Shown here in pieces: positions 11,013 to 26,500 of a stretch of DNA of 64,000 bases (its first letter is position 1; each line of letters opens with the position of its first letter). The notes under the pieces were generated by a model. The model was not told where the DNA came from, searched no databases, and worked only from the letters and a program-made list of their open reading frames with translations. Made by a program: the position numbers and the translations under genes. The DNA comes from Actinernus sp. WN-2022 (taxonomy: Eukaryota; Cnidaria; Anthozoa; Actiniaria; Actinernidae). The stretch spans positions 27,362,792 to 27,426,791 of the forward strand of contig JAOWCC010001501.1 in assembly GCA_030867875.1 (NCBI GenBank). Direction: 5' to 3'.

Positions 11013-11259
11013 ATCTTGACATTTTTAAGGGTATAAATAAATTTTACTGTTGCCTGTTGGGGCAGAATTTTAACTGTTAGCTGTGAAATGGCCTAAAATT
11101 TAAATGTTTACTGTTATGCAGACCCCCATCTAGACTAGGTCTTGAGAGTTTGTTGACCGACTGTAATCAGATCTCACAAAGCGTGCAGCTGTCTTTTGGA
11201 CTTGCTTGATTTTTTTTTTCTAGTTCGGGCCTTTTACCTTTTGATAGGCCCAGGGCCCA

Positions 11260-11388
11260 GGGGGGTGCGCCGTATAATTCCATGCGCGTAACGTCGCTTG
11301 TTTACTCAAAACACTAGGCGGGCACGCTGTGGTTTATGTGGGTCATCGTTGCTAGCCACTTGGTAATCTCTGCCCAAATTTCGCCGCA
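11260..11388 (+). promoter_or_regulatory. Likely OSCP1 promoter and 5' UTR
   Basis: The 130 bases before the start codon are richer in CpG than their surroundings (GTGCGCCGTAT, GCGCGTAACGTCGC, AGGCGGGCACGC). A GTTGCTAGCCAC at 11348-11359 resembles an RFX X-box with no spacer and one mismatch in the right half. That would fit a cilium-linked gene but is weak by itself. No TATA box is evident. The transcription start cannot be fixed by eye. Confidence 0.3.
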
Positions 11389-11500
11389 ATGTCTCTTCGA
11401 ACTTTGCCTATTCTCTTCCTCAACCTCGGAGGAGAAATGCTTTACATTTTAGATCAGAGATTGCGAGCTCAATCGATTCCAGACGAGAAAGCACGTAAAG
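11389..11500 (+). CDS. OSCP1: OSCP1 exon 1 (residues 1-37, phase 1 end)
   Basis: Starts at ATG in the context CGCCGCAATG and encodes MSLRTLPILFLNLGGEMLYI and onward to EKARK. The donor is AAAG|GTAGGT. This ATG is chosen because the family begins with the same MS-RTLP residues. Reading through the donor gives an unrelated tail, so the apparent longer ORF to 11679 is not real. Confidence 0.95.
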
Positions 11501-14500
11501 GTAGGTCGAACACACAAATAATATTAGTCATTTTCAAAATGGCGACGCAACAGAGTATAATTGTGAATGTTGAAATAGATAAGGAAATTGTGTTGCTCTT
11601 CACGTCCAATGTCATTCATGCAGTGATCAATTTCAAGGAAAAGATGATAAACTCGAGCCAGTCGAAGAGCGAATATTAACTATATACATGTATATATATA
11701 TATACAATGTAGTTCCTCCTTATATTACCGTGTTTGTTTAGCTACCATTGACATTGTTACCTCAATCTATTTGAGCGATTATATTAGAAACAGCAAGTAA
11801 TATAATCACATTTTAAATATTGAAAATGTGCATGTACATGTATTTCAAATTTTCATGATCAATAATTCAATTGCACCTTTCTCATTTAATGATTTATTCT
11901 AAATGGTTTCTATTGAGTATTCAGCCTACAATCTACATGTATTTAATAATAATGTCTCTATCAATTCCAAGCCCACCCATCCCCCCCAGCATTTGTCAAA
12001 AAATAATCCCACCCCTCCCCTGTGTTTGTTTTTGTTTTGCTCAACTGATCAACACATGCTTGCTTCATCAATCAACATGGCAGCAAAAAAGTCATCCATG
12101 AACATGGTGCTAATGGAATTAATAGAGACATAATAGACAGTATAATTTACGAATTGTGATAATTTGGGATCTGTTTCAATTCTGATTTGCTGTTCAGTTA
12201 TCAAGCATGGAATATTGAACGTCACACATATAGCTCAATTAAGATACTTTATATTTATTATTAATAATAATATAGCTATTAAGTAATTTTGCAAGCTGTG
12301 ATTGGTCAATGTGTGGTCCATAACTTCCCATACGGACCTTCTGCCCACATCCGGTCTCAAAGAAAATGAAGAAGCCATGTAATAAATGAAGGGCTGTGTG
12401 CAAAAAGGGCGAAAGTGACTCTTGATCACATTCTAAATTCTCCTTCAAATTATTTGTTTTCTAAGGGAGAATTTAGAATGTGATCAAGAATCACTTATGC
12501 CCTTTTTGCACACAGCCCTTCAAATGTCGTATTGACCTCATTTACGACTGATTCATACCCTAATACAGTTATGGAAACTCAGTTTGTTCCCCTTTTTAAT
12601 TGGCCTGCATGCTTCGTAACAAAGTTGAATCAGTGCTAGATGTCAATGTAAAACTTTGAACTTATATAATATACAAGCTTCTATTTTTACTTACAACCAA
12701 TTTCATAGAGCAATCATTCAATGTAGTCACAATATAATTTGACACAATCATTTAATGATATGCTTTGTAACCATGCAAGCTCATTGGTTTATCATGGTCT
12801 TGAGGTACTGAATCAAATAATTTTGATGGTTTTTCATATTTGAGAACTTGATAGACTTCGCCAACATGAATTGCCAATCAGAAGTGGTGGAAATTTGCGT
12901 GGAAGGATTGTTTTGAATAGTACACAATGTCAAATCACAGGGAGCCCAAGCTCACAACATGAGGAAAATATAAGGATTTGTATGAAACTTTATTGCTAGT
13001 ATATATATATATAGCTGATGGAAAAGGATAAGAAAAGCCATTAAATTTACATACCACATCAAATGTTGTCCATCTGTTGTTGCTCGACTGTCTTGGAGCC
13101 CTCAAGCAGCATTTTGGCAATATTTTTTTTAGTTCCCCTCTACCTAAAAAATCACAGTCAAGAAACAACAGATGGACAACATTTGATGTGGTATGTTAAC
13201 TTTAATGGCCGTTTATTATCATTTAGGATTTTTAAAACTATTGGATGTATATATTCTTAAACCATAATTATTTCACATGTTACGGTATTTTGTAATTTAT
13301 TTTTAAGTTATAGTGTCCCCACTTAGTGGATGTATCATACTGCTATTCTCATTTGACACTGAAATAAAGTTATTATTATTATTTTCCATCAGCTATAAAA
13401 ATATATACTAGCAATAAAATTTCATACACATCCTTATATTTTCCTCATTTTGTGAGCCTGGGCTCCCTGTGGTCAAATGACTGTCTCAAAACCTTGAAAC
13501 ACCACCCACGCATGTGGAAAGGTACTGTAATGTTCAAAACTATTGTTGTTGACATTGCACACATTTGTAACATCCCATCACAAATACAAGTCAAATTGTG
13601 CTATTTGGTTGGTGTTGTTGCATGCTTTTAAAAATGTTTGCGCTCTACTTCTACTTCAATTTTTACTTCAATTTTTAGTCATAGTTTAGTCATACAGTAG
13701 TTCATATACATGATTTTTTGTTTCATTATATTTGTATAGGTAATCATACGGTTTCGAGTGCAATTTGGGATTAATTTGGACGAGTGGGTTTTCAAAGAGT
13801 ATCAAAATTGAGCTCTTTGAATAACACACGAGTGAAAATGAATCCCAAATTGCATGAGAAAACCGTATGATTACTTATAATAATAATAATAATAATAATC
13901 TTTATTTATATAGCGTTATTTTAAAACCAATAGCGCTTTACAATGCTACTACTGCTACTAATAATAATATAAGTAATAATGTAAGTAACTATAACAAATA
14001 TGTTTAAATTATATACAAATGTTATCCTTAAAATTACAATGTTGGTCTATAAATAATTAATTAATATTTACTCAAATAAATTATGTTTACGTAGCCGACT
14101 CAATCAAGTATTTCAGGTATCAGAGTGATAATAGCGTCTAAATAAGTAAGTTTTAACTCTGCTCTTGAAAGTGTTTAGAGACTCAGTAGTCCTTATAATG
14201 TCAGGCAGATTATTCCATAATGTTGGCGCAATTACTGAAAATGCTCGCTTTCCATAAGTTTCAAGATTATATTTAGGGACGACTAAAAGTTTCTTATTAA
14301 CCGAGCGTAGCGATCTACCAGGTATATATTTAATTAAGAGTTCTTGTAGATAATGAGGTCCAGTTTCATGATAAGCTTTGAAAGTTAAAATTAGAATTTT
14401 AAATTCTATTCTAGCAGTAATGGGTAACTTATTAATAACATACATGAAAAAAATTGTCAGGAAGCCGGTGACGTTGGCGAGTCATGTGAGAAAGTAATTT

Positions 14501-17500
14501 ATTCAGTCAACAAACCATAATAGTTCACACTTTCAAATTCATTCAAATTGTTTTCAGAAGTCGAAAGGAAATGTTGCATTGCTTTCCAAAGAAATTTGCA
14601 TCGTATTTCCTTTTTTTGGCACTATGTTTCCTTTTTTCGGCACTGTGTTTCCTTGAAATTGCATTGCCCTCAACCAATTAGAATTGAGCATTTTTTTCAT
14701 GTATATTATTAGAATGGTAACTAGTTTTATTGCATATTTTTGAATTGTAACATTGTAAAGCGCATTTGGGCTTTAATTCTTAGGAGAATTGCGCTATATA
14801 AGAATTTAAACATTATTATTATTATTATAATGTCCATGTAGGTCAAATATATTACTTTGTATCCCCAGTCACTTTAAGTCACACTCTACCCATTAACTTG
14901 ACATCTGAATACTAAATACAATCATTGAGAAAGTTGCAAGGAACCTCAACCATGGCTCGCAAACCGACTTACTCTTTAGTTACTGGACTTCTCAAAAGCC
15001 TTTGACACTGTGCCCCACCAACGCCTTCTGGGTAAACTAATGACCACTATGGTGTCTGAGGGAAACTTGAAAGATTGGCTCAGAGTGTGGCTCACCGAAA
15101 CATCCCAAGTGGTGGTTGTTAATGGAGAGTCTACATCTACATCTACAGTGACATCTAGAGTGCCCCAGGGCACCGTTCTTGGCCCGCTGATGTTTCTGGT
15201 ATATATTAATGACATTGGCACTCATATCAATTCAGGTCTTGGTCTCTTTGCTGATGATAGTATTCTTTATGGTGTCATTGGTGATACATCAGATGCCATC
15301 TCCCTTCAGAAAGATCTTCATAGATTAGTGGACTGGTCACTAAAGTGGCAATTGGGTAATAGTTCTGACAAATGTTCAGTTCTTCGAATTCATTGCTCTC
15401 GTGATCCTGTAGAGCACCAACTACACTGGTACACTCTTCACAACAAGCCCTTAACATTGGTGAAGCATTATAAGTATCTTGGTATTGAGTCGGATAGCAA
15501 ACTAAGTTGGAACAATCACATCACAGAAATAGTAGGAAAAGCCAACCATTCACTTGTTTTCCTTTAACAAAATCTTAGTAAATGTCCCATGGAAGTGAAA
15601 GAATGTGCTTACCCTGCCCTGGTCAGACCAAAATTAGAATAACAGCATAGAAGGAGTACAGCATAAGAGTGGCACGTTTTGTCAAAGGATGCTATGAAAG
15701 ATCCCCAGGAACAGTGACAAAAATCTTGAATGAGCTTACATGGCCCCCATTACAACAAAGAAGGAAAGAAGCAAGACGTGACCATGATGTATAAAATTGT
15801 CAACCACCACACAAAACTGAAACTACCTTTGCATGTTAAATCTTAGAAACAAAGACGAACTAGACAATACTTACCATGTTGGCAGTAAAATCAATTCATA
15901 TAAAAACAGAATGGAACTTATTGCCAAATGATGTTATAGAAAGTCATACTATAGCTACATGCACATGTATTTAAATCAATGCTCAGTTAGCATCTATGTA
16001 AAAGTCCTAATTAGGGTTACTCTATATATAATTGCTTAGAATTACCTTCTTAAGAGTATTTTTTATAAACATTAATTCATACCTCATAAATGTATATAAT
16101 TAACATAATTATATACATTAATACACACATGTATATATAGTTATTTATTATGGTTTTCTTTTTATTTGTTATTGTTGTTATTATTATTATTTTTTTAATC
16201 ATTATTTTACATCTAGTGAATTGGGAAACCTTTACAGATTAAAGATTTAGATTTAGATGTACAATACTCATTCACAAATAAACCTTTCTGGCAATTTGAT
16301 TAAAAATCAGGCTTTCGAGATTCAGTTTTTTTTTCAGCATTTATTGCGTTCGAGCGAGAGCGAGAACGCATACTAATCTTAACGCGGGCTACCTGTGGTC
16401 CATAGGCGCAATCCAAACACGAAAAACGTGTGTTGTACCTTTGCGCATAAATTAACTCAGCATGTCCATGATGCATTACGATATACGGTTCGCCTCGTGG
16501 TTTGAACAGTGCAAAAGGTGAGTAGTGATTTATCTCGGTAATATGCTGAAGAAATTCATAAGTGTTGTTCATCAAAGCGTACCCTGGGTACCAGAGGTTC
16601 TACTGTCTGATCAAATTCTAAACTTAACCACAGATCGTCTCTTCTCGCGTCAATATTCTTGCTGCTGGAGCGGAAAGCGGCTGGGAGGCATCGCGAACTG
16701 ACTGATCGGATCCGATGCATTAAAGCTCTTTTAATTCAAAAGGAATTGCACTTTCCCAGTAGAAGTTTTCTGGTAAGAGTATAGAAGTTTTTTCACGTCT
16801 TTCAAATATGACAAACGTTCCTTCAAAACTCTGTTGATGTTCTGTAAAAAAATCCGACTGACCCGTTCACGCCTGACTGATTGCATGCACGTGGAAATTC
16901 AGACTACAAGAAGAGTTGAGATTTTAATACGCAAACATCTACAATGATTTCTGCCGAAACCTTTTAATACTAGTAACAAGACAAGGTCTGCCGTAAACGT
17001 GAAACTACACTGAAGCAAAAGTTTATTTAGTATTATGCTTTGCGCTCAGCGAGTGAGTCAAGCTTTAAAGCGGGCCACGTACCACCGGTCTGGGAACTAA
17101 GCGAGCAGCCGTTTTGTTTATTTTACGGCTCACGATATTTCGATAACTGCATGGTCCGAATTTACTTGAAAACTTTATGCAGTGACTTTTACAAAATAGT
17201 GAAGAAAGTAAACTTAAACATGGTTATGATGCTATATGCCCGTAGTAGACCATTTAAATGAAAACATTGCTATACATTAATGCATGTTACAATATTACAC
17301 ATCAAATCTTATACCGTTACCGTTAAAAACAGTTAAAATATATTAGTTATGTTACTATATAGTTTTATACCCAGGGAGCCAGAGGCAAATCTTCCAAGTA
17401 AGAATTGCATGTGTACATGTAGCAGATAAGTCTAGCACAAGGGTAACCAGTTGAATTGATATTCATACGATAATTGTAAACAATGAGAATAAATATATTC

Positions 17501-20500
17501 ATTTGTGTTTACTAGTCCATTTCCTCTAGACGCAATCAGACAAAAGGGTATGATGTAAAAAAGTAAATAAGAAGAGGTATATTTTTCGGTACTTTCCTTG
17601 GTTTCACCAAACAAATACATTTCTAAAATCTGAATGAAATTTATATATTACTTCAAAATATGATTATTTTCGAACGAACGCACTTCCTAACTGATAGTTA
17701 CTCTAGTTTAAAAAATATTAATGTTATATCTTCTCAGTAATGCATGACATTGTCGGCACCATGTTTAACAAGAGGTTTATGGAAGAGCTGTTCAAACCAC
17801 AGGACACGTATTCCAAGAAAGCCATGCGCACTGTGTTTGATCGCCTGGCACATGCCTCAATTATGAGGCTTAACTCGGCTAGCATGGATAAGGTAAGATA
17901 ATCTACTAGACATACAAGTTACATATATAGCACAGCTGTGCATCATCTGCATCATAACATTTTAAAGTTAACAATATAAAGAAATTATAGTCATTAGACA
18001 TGTACATACAGTAACTATGCACATGACGTAATTAAGTTATATTTAGTTAGCCTTTTTTGCATGAACTGGAAAATTGCATGTAAAGTTTGATAGTTATGTT
18101 TGAGTACAAATGAGTATAATGTATGTACATGTAAGAAGTTCTCATCCATGCATTTGTTACTACTAAGCTAGATAACTGCAACTCCCTGTTAAATGTATAT
18201 GGCCTGCAAAAACGTTATTGTGTACATTCACATTACATTTCTTAATAAGTTCAATTACATTTTTCTTGCACGTCCTGCATGCTTTTCAGAAATTGATGTG
18301 TCTTAATCAATTTTGAAATACAGTAGCTCTAATAAAGTCAGGCTGTAAAAAGTCATCACTTGAATGGTTATAAAAACATACTGTACAATCACAACTTTCT
18401 GCAATCTGTATGTAGTATGATTACTTGTTGTTCTATTCTTGTAGCTATATGATTTGATGACCATGGCTTTCAAGTACCAGGTAAGTTGATGGAGGAACTG
18501 AAGTGATGAGGATTAGAACATTAATGTATTTTATGCGACTGTTACTTTTGAAATGCATGTGTGCAGGCATCCAACAGTTAAAATTAAAGACCAATATATT
18601 TAATTGATAATGCTTTGAAGATCTACATTAACATTTCCCCCCCAAATAAAATTTGAGAAATATCTCGCTTTCATTGAAATATAATTAATTAAGCTCAATT
18701 AGTTGCACATAATACATGTATATGTATCATGATCAGGCTACCATCATGATGACAGTTCATCAGACTGCAACTACATGTACATTAATTTCGTACATTTACA
18801 TGTAACTGTAGATGGAGTTTTAGACTGAATTCAAGAAAAACTTTAAAAACAAGTAGTCAAAGTTTTTGAACTTACATGTACGAGCTGTCTACCGTAATTG
18901 TTTTTTTTCTGACCTCGACCAGCTGTGTACATTTTGTCACTGACAGTACATGTACTTGGAATGTTCATGTGTACTTAAAATGTATAAATGTATAAATATA
19001 TGTAGCTTAAAATAAATAAATATAATTTTAATACTAATTTGGACATTTACGTTATATTTGACACTTTATTTCGAGATTACATCGTATGAGTCATCAAATT
19101 AGGAGATATTTGTGTTGGTTGACTGTTACAAATTGTATGTTTTGACATGATGATAACTTTTCTGTTAATTCTGTACAGGCAGTCTTATAAACTAAGGCAA
19201 GGTTATCAATTGAAGCCTTTAATTATTGTGAACCAATTCAAAGATCTATTTAGTATAACAATTATTAATAATAAAACAAACATGAAATTAATTAATATTA
19301 CCGGTAGGCAGTTTCTGTTACAGTCTCAGTTTTATAATTTTGTTTGGTATTGTGCCCTAGTTTTTGCCTGTTGATAAATCTTCAAAAACTCATGACTATT
19401 TAATGAAGCAAAAACAAAGGAAATCAATGACTGTCAAGACATTTTATATCTGATAAAATTTCATCCTAATTTACATAAACTTTTAGCTTGGATTTTCTCG
19501 GCCAAAATAAGTTGTATTGCCAAAATAACTGAAAAAAACGTGAATGTTTTTGAAGTTGTTTAATAAACTCATAGCTAATTTTGGGCCTTTTTAAGTGAAT
19601 TTCTAATTAGGATGAAACTTTATATATAATTTCATCCTTCTAAAAAATATTTTCTTTATGTCATTCCCTTGAGATGTGCATCTTTCTTTCATTGCATTGT
19701 TAAAGCGTTTTTGAAGCCATTCAAAACACTTACAGCACATGTTTTACCAAGCCTAAAAATTATCGGGCTTTCCCTCAAATTTTTAAACTTGATAAAACAC
19801 TGTTGTTCATGTTTTAAACAGTACATGTTTATTCACTTTTATTGTATTAAATTTAATTCAGGGGTTGACATTAGCAGTTAAGCAAGGTACAATGTAGCAG
19901 AATACTTAAAGTTGATAAATTGTATGCAAGCTAGCAGAATGCTTATAAGTTGATAAATAGATTTTGCTAGTAAAATTTATGTACAGTAGAATGTTTTGTT
20001 AGAAACAGTTACCGGTACCTGTAAAGCAAAGACAAAACCTAATTGAGACATTTTAATTTGGGTTAGTTTGGTTTCTTACTTTGCTAGCTTTAAATAAATG
20101 AACTAGCAATTTTTTACTACTGACAAAAAAAGTTAATTTCTATCCCTGTAATTTGATAATTTGTGTGCATTTTAATTTTGATAAAAGTCACAGTCATGAT
20201 AATTAATGCATGTATTTTAATTGACAATAAATTAACAGGTATGTTTGTGTCTGCGGCCATCAGATGTCCTCCTGGTGACATACAACCACATGGATGCCAT
20301 TCGCAGCTTTGTCTCTGACAACCCAGCTATCAGTGCACAAGTAGAAAATGTTTATAAGTTGCTCTATGATGTAAGTTTTATTATCTGACATTATTATACT
20401 GTACCATAATGCTATACAGTATACTTTAAAGTAATACACATGTAGATACAGAACAAGTGGCTGTGACTTATCAGATTTAAAACTAGAGCCAGTGGTGAGA

Positions 20501-23500
20501 GTTCGTAAATCTGATAAACCACAGATACATGTACAAATTCTGTATATAATAAATGTACATGTATGTATATGTATATGTATATGTATATGACAGACCTGTA
20601 TCAAAATTTAATGTCTAAATGTACAAGTCAATTGTATAGAGTCATATTTGCAGTTATTTTGGCAACATGAGTGTGATAGAGTGTAATACAATCTATACTT
20701 AACAAATAAAGAAGCTTTGTTATTATAGGTCATGTATTATTTATATTAAATTATAACAAACAAAATATGGGTCTTCACATTCTGTAACAAAATAATTAAT
20801 GCACACAAGTTCTTGAAAAACTGTGGATGCATGAGCAGAATGCAAGTGAATTTAGTCAGCTTAATTTTCAAGATCTCAAAAGTGAATTATTTTGTTATGG
20901 GACGTATGGGAAGTACATGTACCATCTGCTGTTCTGTTAATTATTCTAATATAAAACAATATATACTTGAAAAGAAATTATCGACTGTGCAGTATAAGAC
21001 AATCAAGCATGGTGATGAAGCTGCCAATGACATTGTACATGTACATTCTTAGGATATGCTCCCATAATTTATGTTAAATATAAACTGTCATAAAAATATG
21101 CAACAGGCTTTTGAGAACATAAGAGAAATGCTGACAACACAAGCCATGCAAAGGTGCACATGCTTTCAATAATAATTTCTCAAGTGTTCTTAAATGACTG
21201 GAGTGTTTTTATGACAGCTAGTGTAATACATGGCTATTATAAGGTTAGTTTTATAGGGTATTTGCTTGCTTTATTATGATATATATTTTAATAAGCATGC
21301 AAGGAAAGCAAACAATCAATTCAAAGCAATAAAACACGCTTGTACGTGTTACATATACATGTACATTGTATAGTAGGCCTTTCTAGCAGCTCAGTCACTG
21401 ACGACCGGACGACCGACTAAGGTCGATCACAGTTGGCTATGGTGGATCACAGTCAACTATGGTTGATCACAGTCCATCATGATCACTTTTTTATCCAAAT
21501 AAGAATAACATGATTGTCAAATTGTTATCTTATTTTTTATTAAAACTGAAATAATATAATTAAGCTAAATGTAATGTACAGTGTAACCTTGTTTTACAAA
21601 CAAATTGTTGTTGCCTTTCTTTGTAGACCTATGCAGACTTAACATTGGGTCAGTTTCAGATAGTTCGCCAAACTCTTCTAACATTCTTTCAGGATATGCA
21701 TATTAGGGTAAGGTGGTACATGTTTGTACGTTAGAGAATTGTCAGATTGAGTGTTCAAAGTAGTGACTGACTGCTTTGGTTTTGCATTTGCTTCTAAAGC
21801 TTTTCTATTGGCTGTGAAAAATGGTTTGTAATTATCAGCCAGTCGAGTTTTGATCTAAAACCAAACATTGATTAATTTGTTGGTCATGCAATCAAGATTC
21901 ATTGTAGCAAGAGTTATCTGATAAGTATATTATTGCGTTTAATATACTTTTCCTCATGGTTGTTTCAAGTAAAACCAATCGTAAGTTACTTCAGTTTCTG
22001 ATTGGCTCATTGCATTTTGAATTGCTCCCGTGATTGGCTCATTGCATTTTGAATTGCTCCCGTGATTGGCTCATTGCATTTTGAATTGCTCCCGTGATTG
22101 GCTCATTGCATTTTGAATTGTTCCCGTGATTGGCTCATTGCATTTTGAATTGCTCCCGTGATTGGCTCATTGCATTTTGAATTGCTCCCGTGATTGGCTC
22201 ATTGCATTTTGAATTGCTCCCGTGATTGGCTCATTGCATTTTGAATTGCTCCCGTGATTGGCTCATTGCATTTTGAATTGCTCCCGTGATTGGCTCATTG
22301 CATTTTGAATTGCTCCCGTGATTGGCTCATTGCATTTTGAATTGCTCCCGTGATTGGCTCATTGCATTTTGAATTGCTCCCGTGATTGGCTCATCGCATT
22401 TTGAATTGCTCCCGTGATTGGCTCATTGCATTTTGAATTGCTCCCGTGATTGGCTCATTGCATTTTGAATTGCTCCCGTGATTGGCTCATCGCATTTTGA
22501 ATTGATCCCGTGATTGGCTCATTGCATTTTGAATTGCTCCCGTGATTGGCTCATTGCATTTTGAATTGCTCCCGTGATTGGCTCATTGCATTTTGAATTG
22601 CTCCCGTGATTGGCTCATTGCATTTTGAATTGCTCCCATGATTGGCTCATTGCATTTTGAATTGCTCCCGTGATTGGCTCATTGCATTTTGAATTGATCC
22701 CGTGATTGGCTCATTGCATTTTGAATTGCTCCCGTGATTGGCTCATTGCATTTTGAATTGCTCCCGTGATTGGCTCATTGCATTTTGAATTGCTCCCGTG
22801 ATTGGCTCATTGCATTTTGAATTGCTCCCATGATTGGCTCATTGCATTTTGAATTGCTCCCGTGATTGGCTCATTGCATTTTGAATTGCTCCCGTGATTG
22901 GCTCATTGCATTTTGAATTGCTCCCGTGATTGGCTCATTGCATTTTGAATTGCTCCCGTGATTGGCTCATTGCATTTTGAATTGCTCCCGTGATTGGCTC
23001 ATTGCATTTTGAATTGCTCCCGTGATTGGCTCATCGCATTTTGAATTGATCCCGTGATTGGCTCATTGCATTTTGAATTGCTCCCGTGATTGGCTCATTG
23101 CATTTTGAATTGCTCCCGTGATTGGCTCATTGCATTTTGAATTGCTCCCGTGATTGGCTCATTGCATTTTGAATTGCTCCCGTGATTGGCTCATTGCATT
23201 TTGAATTGCTCCCGTGATTGGCTCATCGCATTTTGAATTGATCCCGTGATTGGCTCATTGCATTTTGAATTGCTCCCGTGATTGGCTCATTGCATTTTGA
23301 ATTGCTCCCGTGATTGGCTCATTGCATTTTGAATTGCTCCCGTGATTGGCTCATCGCATTTTGAATTGCTCCCGTGATTGGCTCATTGCATTTTGAATTG
23401 CTCCCGTGATTGGCTCATTGCATTTTGAATTGCTCCCGTGATTGGCTCATCGCATTTTGAATTGATCCCGTGATTGGCTCATTGCATTTTGAATTGATCC

Positions 23501-26500
23501 CGTGATTGGCTCATTGCATTTTGAATTGCTCCCGTGATTGGCTCATTGCATTTTGAATTGCTCCCGTGATTGGCTCATTGCATTTTGAATTGTTCCCGTG
23601 ATTGGCTCATTGCATTTTGAATTGCTCCCGTGATTGGCTCATTGCATTTTGAATTGCTCCCGTGATTGGCTCATTGCATTTTGAATTGCTCCCGTGATTG
23701 GCTCATTGCATTTTGAATTGCTCCCGTGATTGGCTCATTGCATTTTGAATTGCTCCCGTGATTGGCTCATTGCATTTTGAATTGCTCCCGTGATTGGCTC
23801 ATTGCATTTTGAATTGCTCCCGTGATTGGTTCATTGCATTTTGAATTGCTCCCGTGATTGGCTCATTGCATTTTGAATTGCTCCCGTGATTGGCTCATTG
23901 CATTTTGAATTGCTCCCGTGATTGGCTCATTGCATTTTGAATTGCTCCCGTGATTGGCTCATTGCATTTTGAATTGCTCCCGTGATTGGCTCATTGCATT
24001 TTGAATTGCTCCCGTGATTGGCTCATTGCATTTTGAATTGCTCCCGTGATTGGCTCATTGCATTTTGAATTGCTCCCGTGATTGGCTCATTGCATTTTGA
24101 ATTGCTCCCGTGATTGGCTCATTGCATTTTGAATTGCTCCCGTGATTGGCTCATTGCATTTTGAATTGCTCCCGTGATTGGCTCATTGCATTTTGAATTG
24201 CTCCCGTGATTGGCTCATTGCATTTTGAATTGCTCCCGTGATTGGCTCATTGCATTTTGAATTGCTCCCGTGATTGGCTCATTGCATTTTGAATTGCTCC
24301 CGTGATTGGCTCATTGCATTTTGAATTGCTCCCGTGATTGGCTCATTGCATTTTTAATTGCTCCCGTGATTGGCTCATTGCATTTTTAATTGCTCCCGTG
24401 ATTGGCTCATTGCATTTTTAATTGCTCCCGTGATTGGCTCATTGCATTTTTAATTGCTCCCGTGATTGGCTCATTGCATTTTTAATTGCTCCCGTGATTG
24501 GCTCATTGCATTTTTAATTGCTCCCGTGATTGGCTCATTGCATTTTGAATTGCTCCCGTGATTGGCTCATTGCATTTTGAATTGATCCCGTGATTGGCTC
24601 ATTGCATTTTGAATTGCTCCCGTGATTGGCTCATTGCATTTTGAATTGCTCCCGTGATTGGCTCATTGCATTTTGAATTGCTCCCGTGATTGGCTCATTG
24701 CATTTTGAATTGCTCCCGTGATTGGCTCATTGCATTTTGAATTGCTCCCGTGATTGGCTCATTGCATTTTGAATTGCTCCCGTGATTGGCTCATTGCATT
24801 TTGAATTGCTCCCGTGATTGGCTCATTGCATTTTGAATTGCTCCCGTGATTGGCTCATTGCATTTTGAATTGCTCCCGTGATTGGCTCATTGCATTTTGA
24901 ATTGCTCCCGTGATTGGCTCATTGCATTTTGAATTGCTCCCATGATTGGCTCATTGCATTTTTAATTGCTCCCATGATTGGCTCATTGCATTTTGAATTG
25001 CTCCCGTGACGATTGGCTCATTGCATTTTGAATTGCTCCCATGACGATTGGCTCATTGCATTTTGAATTGCTCCCGTGATTGGCTCATTGCATTTTGAAT
25101 TGCTCCCATGATTGGCTCATTGCATTTTGAATTGCTCCCATGATTGGCTCATTGCATTTTGAATTGTTCCCATGATTGGCTCATTGCATTTTGAATTGAT
25201 CCCGTGATTGGCTCATTGCATTTTGAATTGCTCCCGTGATTGGCTCATTGCATTTTGAATTGCTCCCGTGATTGGCTCATTGCATTTTGAATTGCTCCCG
25301 TGATTGGCTCATTGCATTTTGAATTGCTCCCGTGATTGGCTCATTGCATTTTGAATTGCTCCCATGATTGGCTCATTGCATTTTGAATTGCTCCCATGAT
25401 TGGCTCATTGCATTTTGAATTGCTCCCATGATTGGCTCATTGCATTTTGAATTGCTCCCGTGATTGGCTCATTGCATTTTGAATTGCTCCCATGATTGGC
25501 TCATTGCATTTTGAATTGCTCCCATGATTGGCTCATTGCATTTTGAATTGTTCCCATGATTGGCTCATTGCATTTTGAATTGATCCCGTGATTGGCTCAT
25601 TGCATTTTGAATTGATCCCGTGATTGGCTCATTGCATTTTGAATTGCTCTCGTGATTGGCTCATTGCATTTTGAATTGCTCCCGTGATTGGCTCATTGCA
25701 TTTTGAATTGCTCCCGTGATTGGCTCATTGCATTTTGAATTGCTCCCGTGATTGGCTCATTGCATTTTGAATTGCTCTCGTGATTGGCTCATTGCATTTT
25801 GAATTGCTCCCGTGATTGGCTCATTGCATTTTGAATTGCTCCCGTGATTGGCTCATTGCATTTTGAATTGCTCCCGTGATTGGCTCATTGCATTTTGAAT
25901 TGCTCTCGTGATTGGCTCATTGCATTTTGAATTGCTCCCGTGATTGGCTCATTGCATTTTGAATTGCTCCCGTGATTGGCTCATTGCATTTTGAATTGCT
26001 CCCGTGATTGGCTCATTGCATTTTGAATTGCTCCCGTGATTGGCTCATTGCATTTTGAATTGCTCTCGTGATTGGCTCATTGCATTTTGAATTGCTCCCG
26101 TGATTGGCTCATTGCATTTTGAATTGCTCCCGTGATTGGCTCATTGCATTTTGAATTGCTCCCGTGATTGGCTCATTGCATTTTGAATTGCTCTCGTGAT
26201 TGGCTCATTGCATTTTGAATTGCTCCCGTGATTGGCTCATTGCATTTTGAATTGCTCCCGTGATTGGCTCATTGCATTTTGAATTGCTCCCGTGATTGGC
26301 TCATTGCATTTTGAATTGCTCCCATGATTGGCTCATTGCATTTTGAATTGCTCCCGTGATTGGCTCATTGCATTTTGAATTGCTCCCGTGATTGGCTCAT
26401 TGCATTTTGAATTGCTCCCGTGATTGGCTCATTGCATTTTGAATTGCTCCCGTGATTGGCTCATTGCATTTTGAATTGCTCCCGTGATTGGCTCATTGCA

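Noticed and set aside
11348..11359. RFX X-box controlling OSCP1
   Set aside because: Only one mismatch to a spacer-less form, but such 12-mers are frequent. Kept as a remark in the promoter entry, not as a finding.
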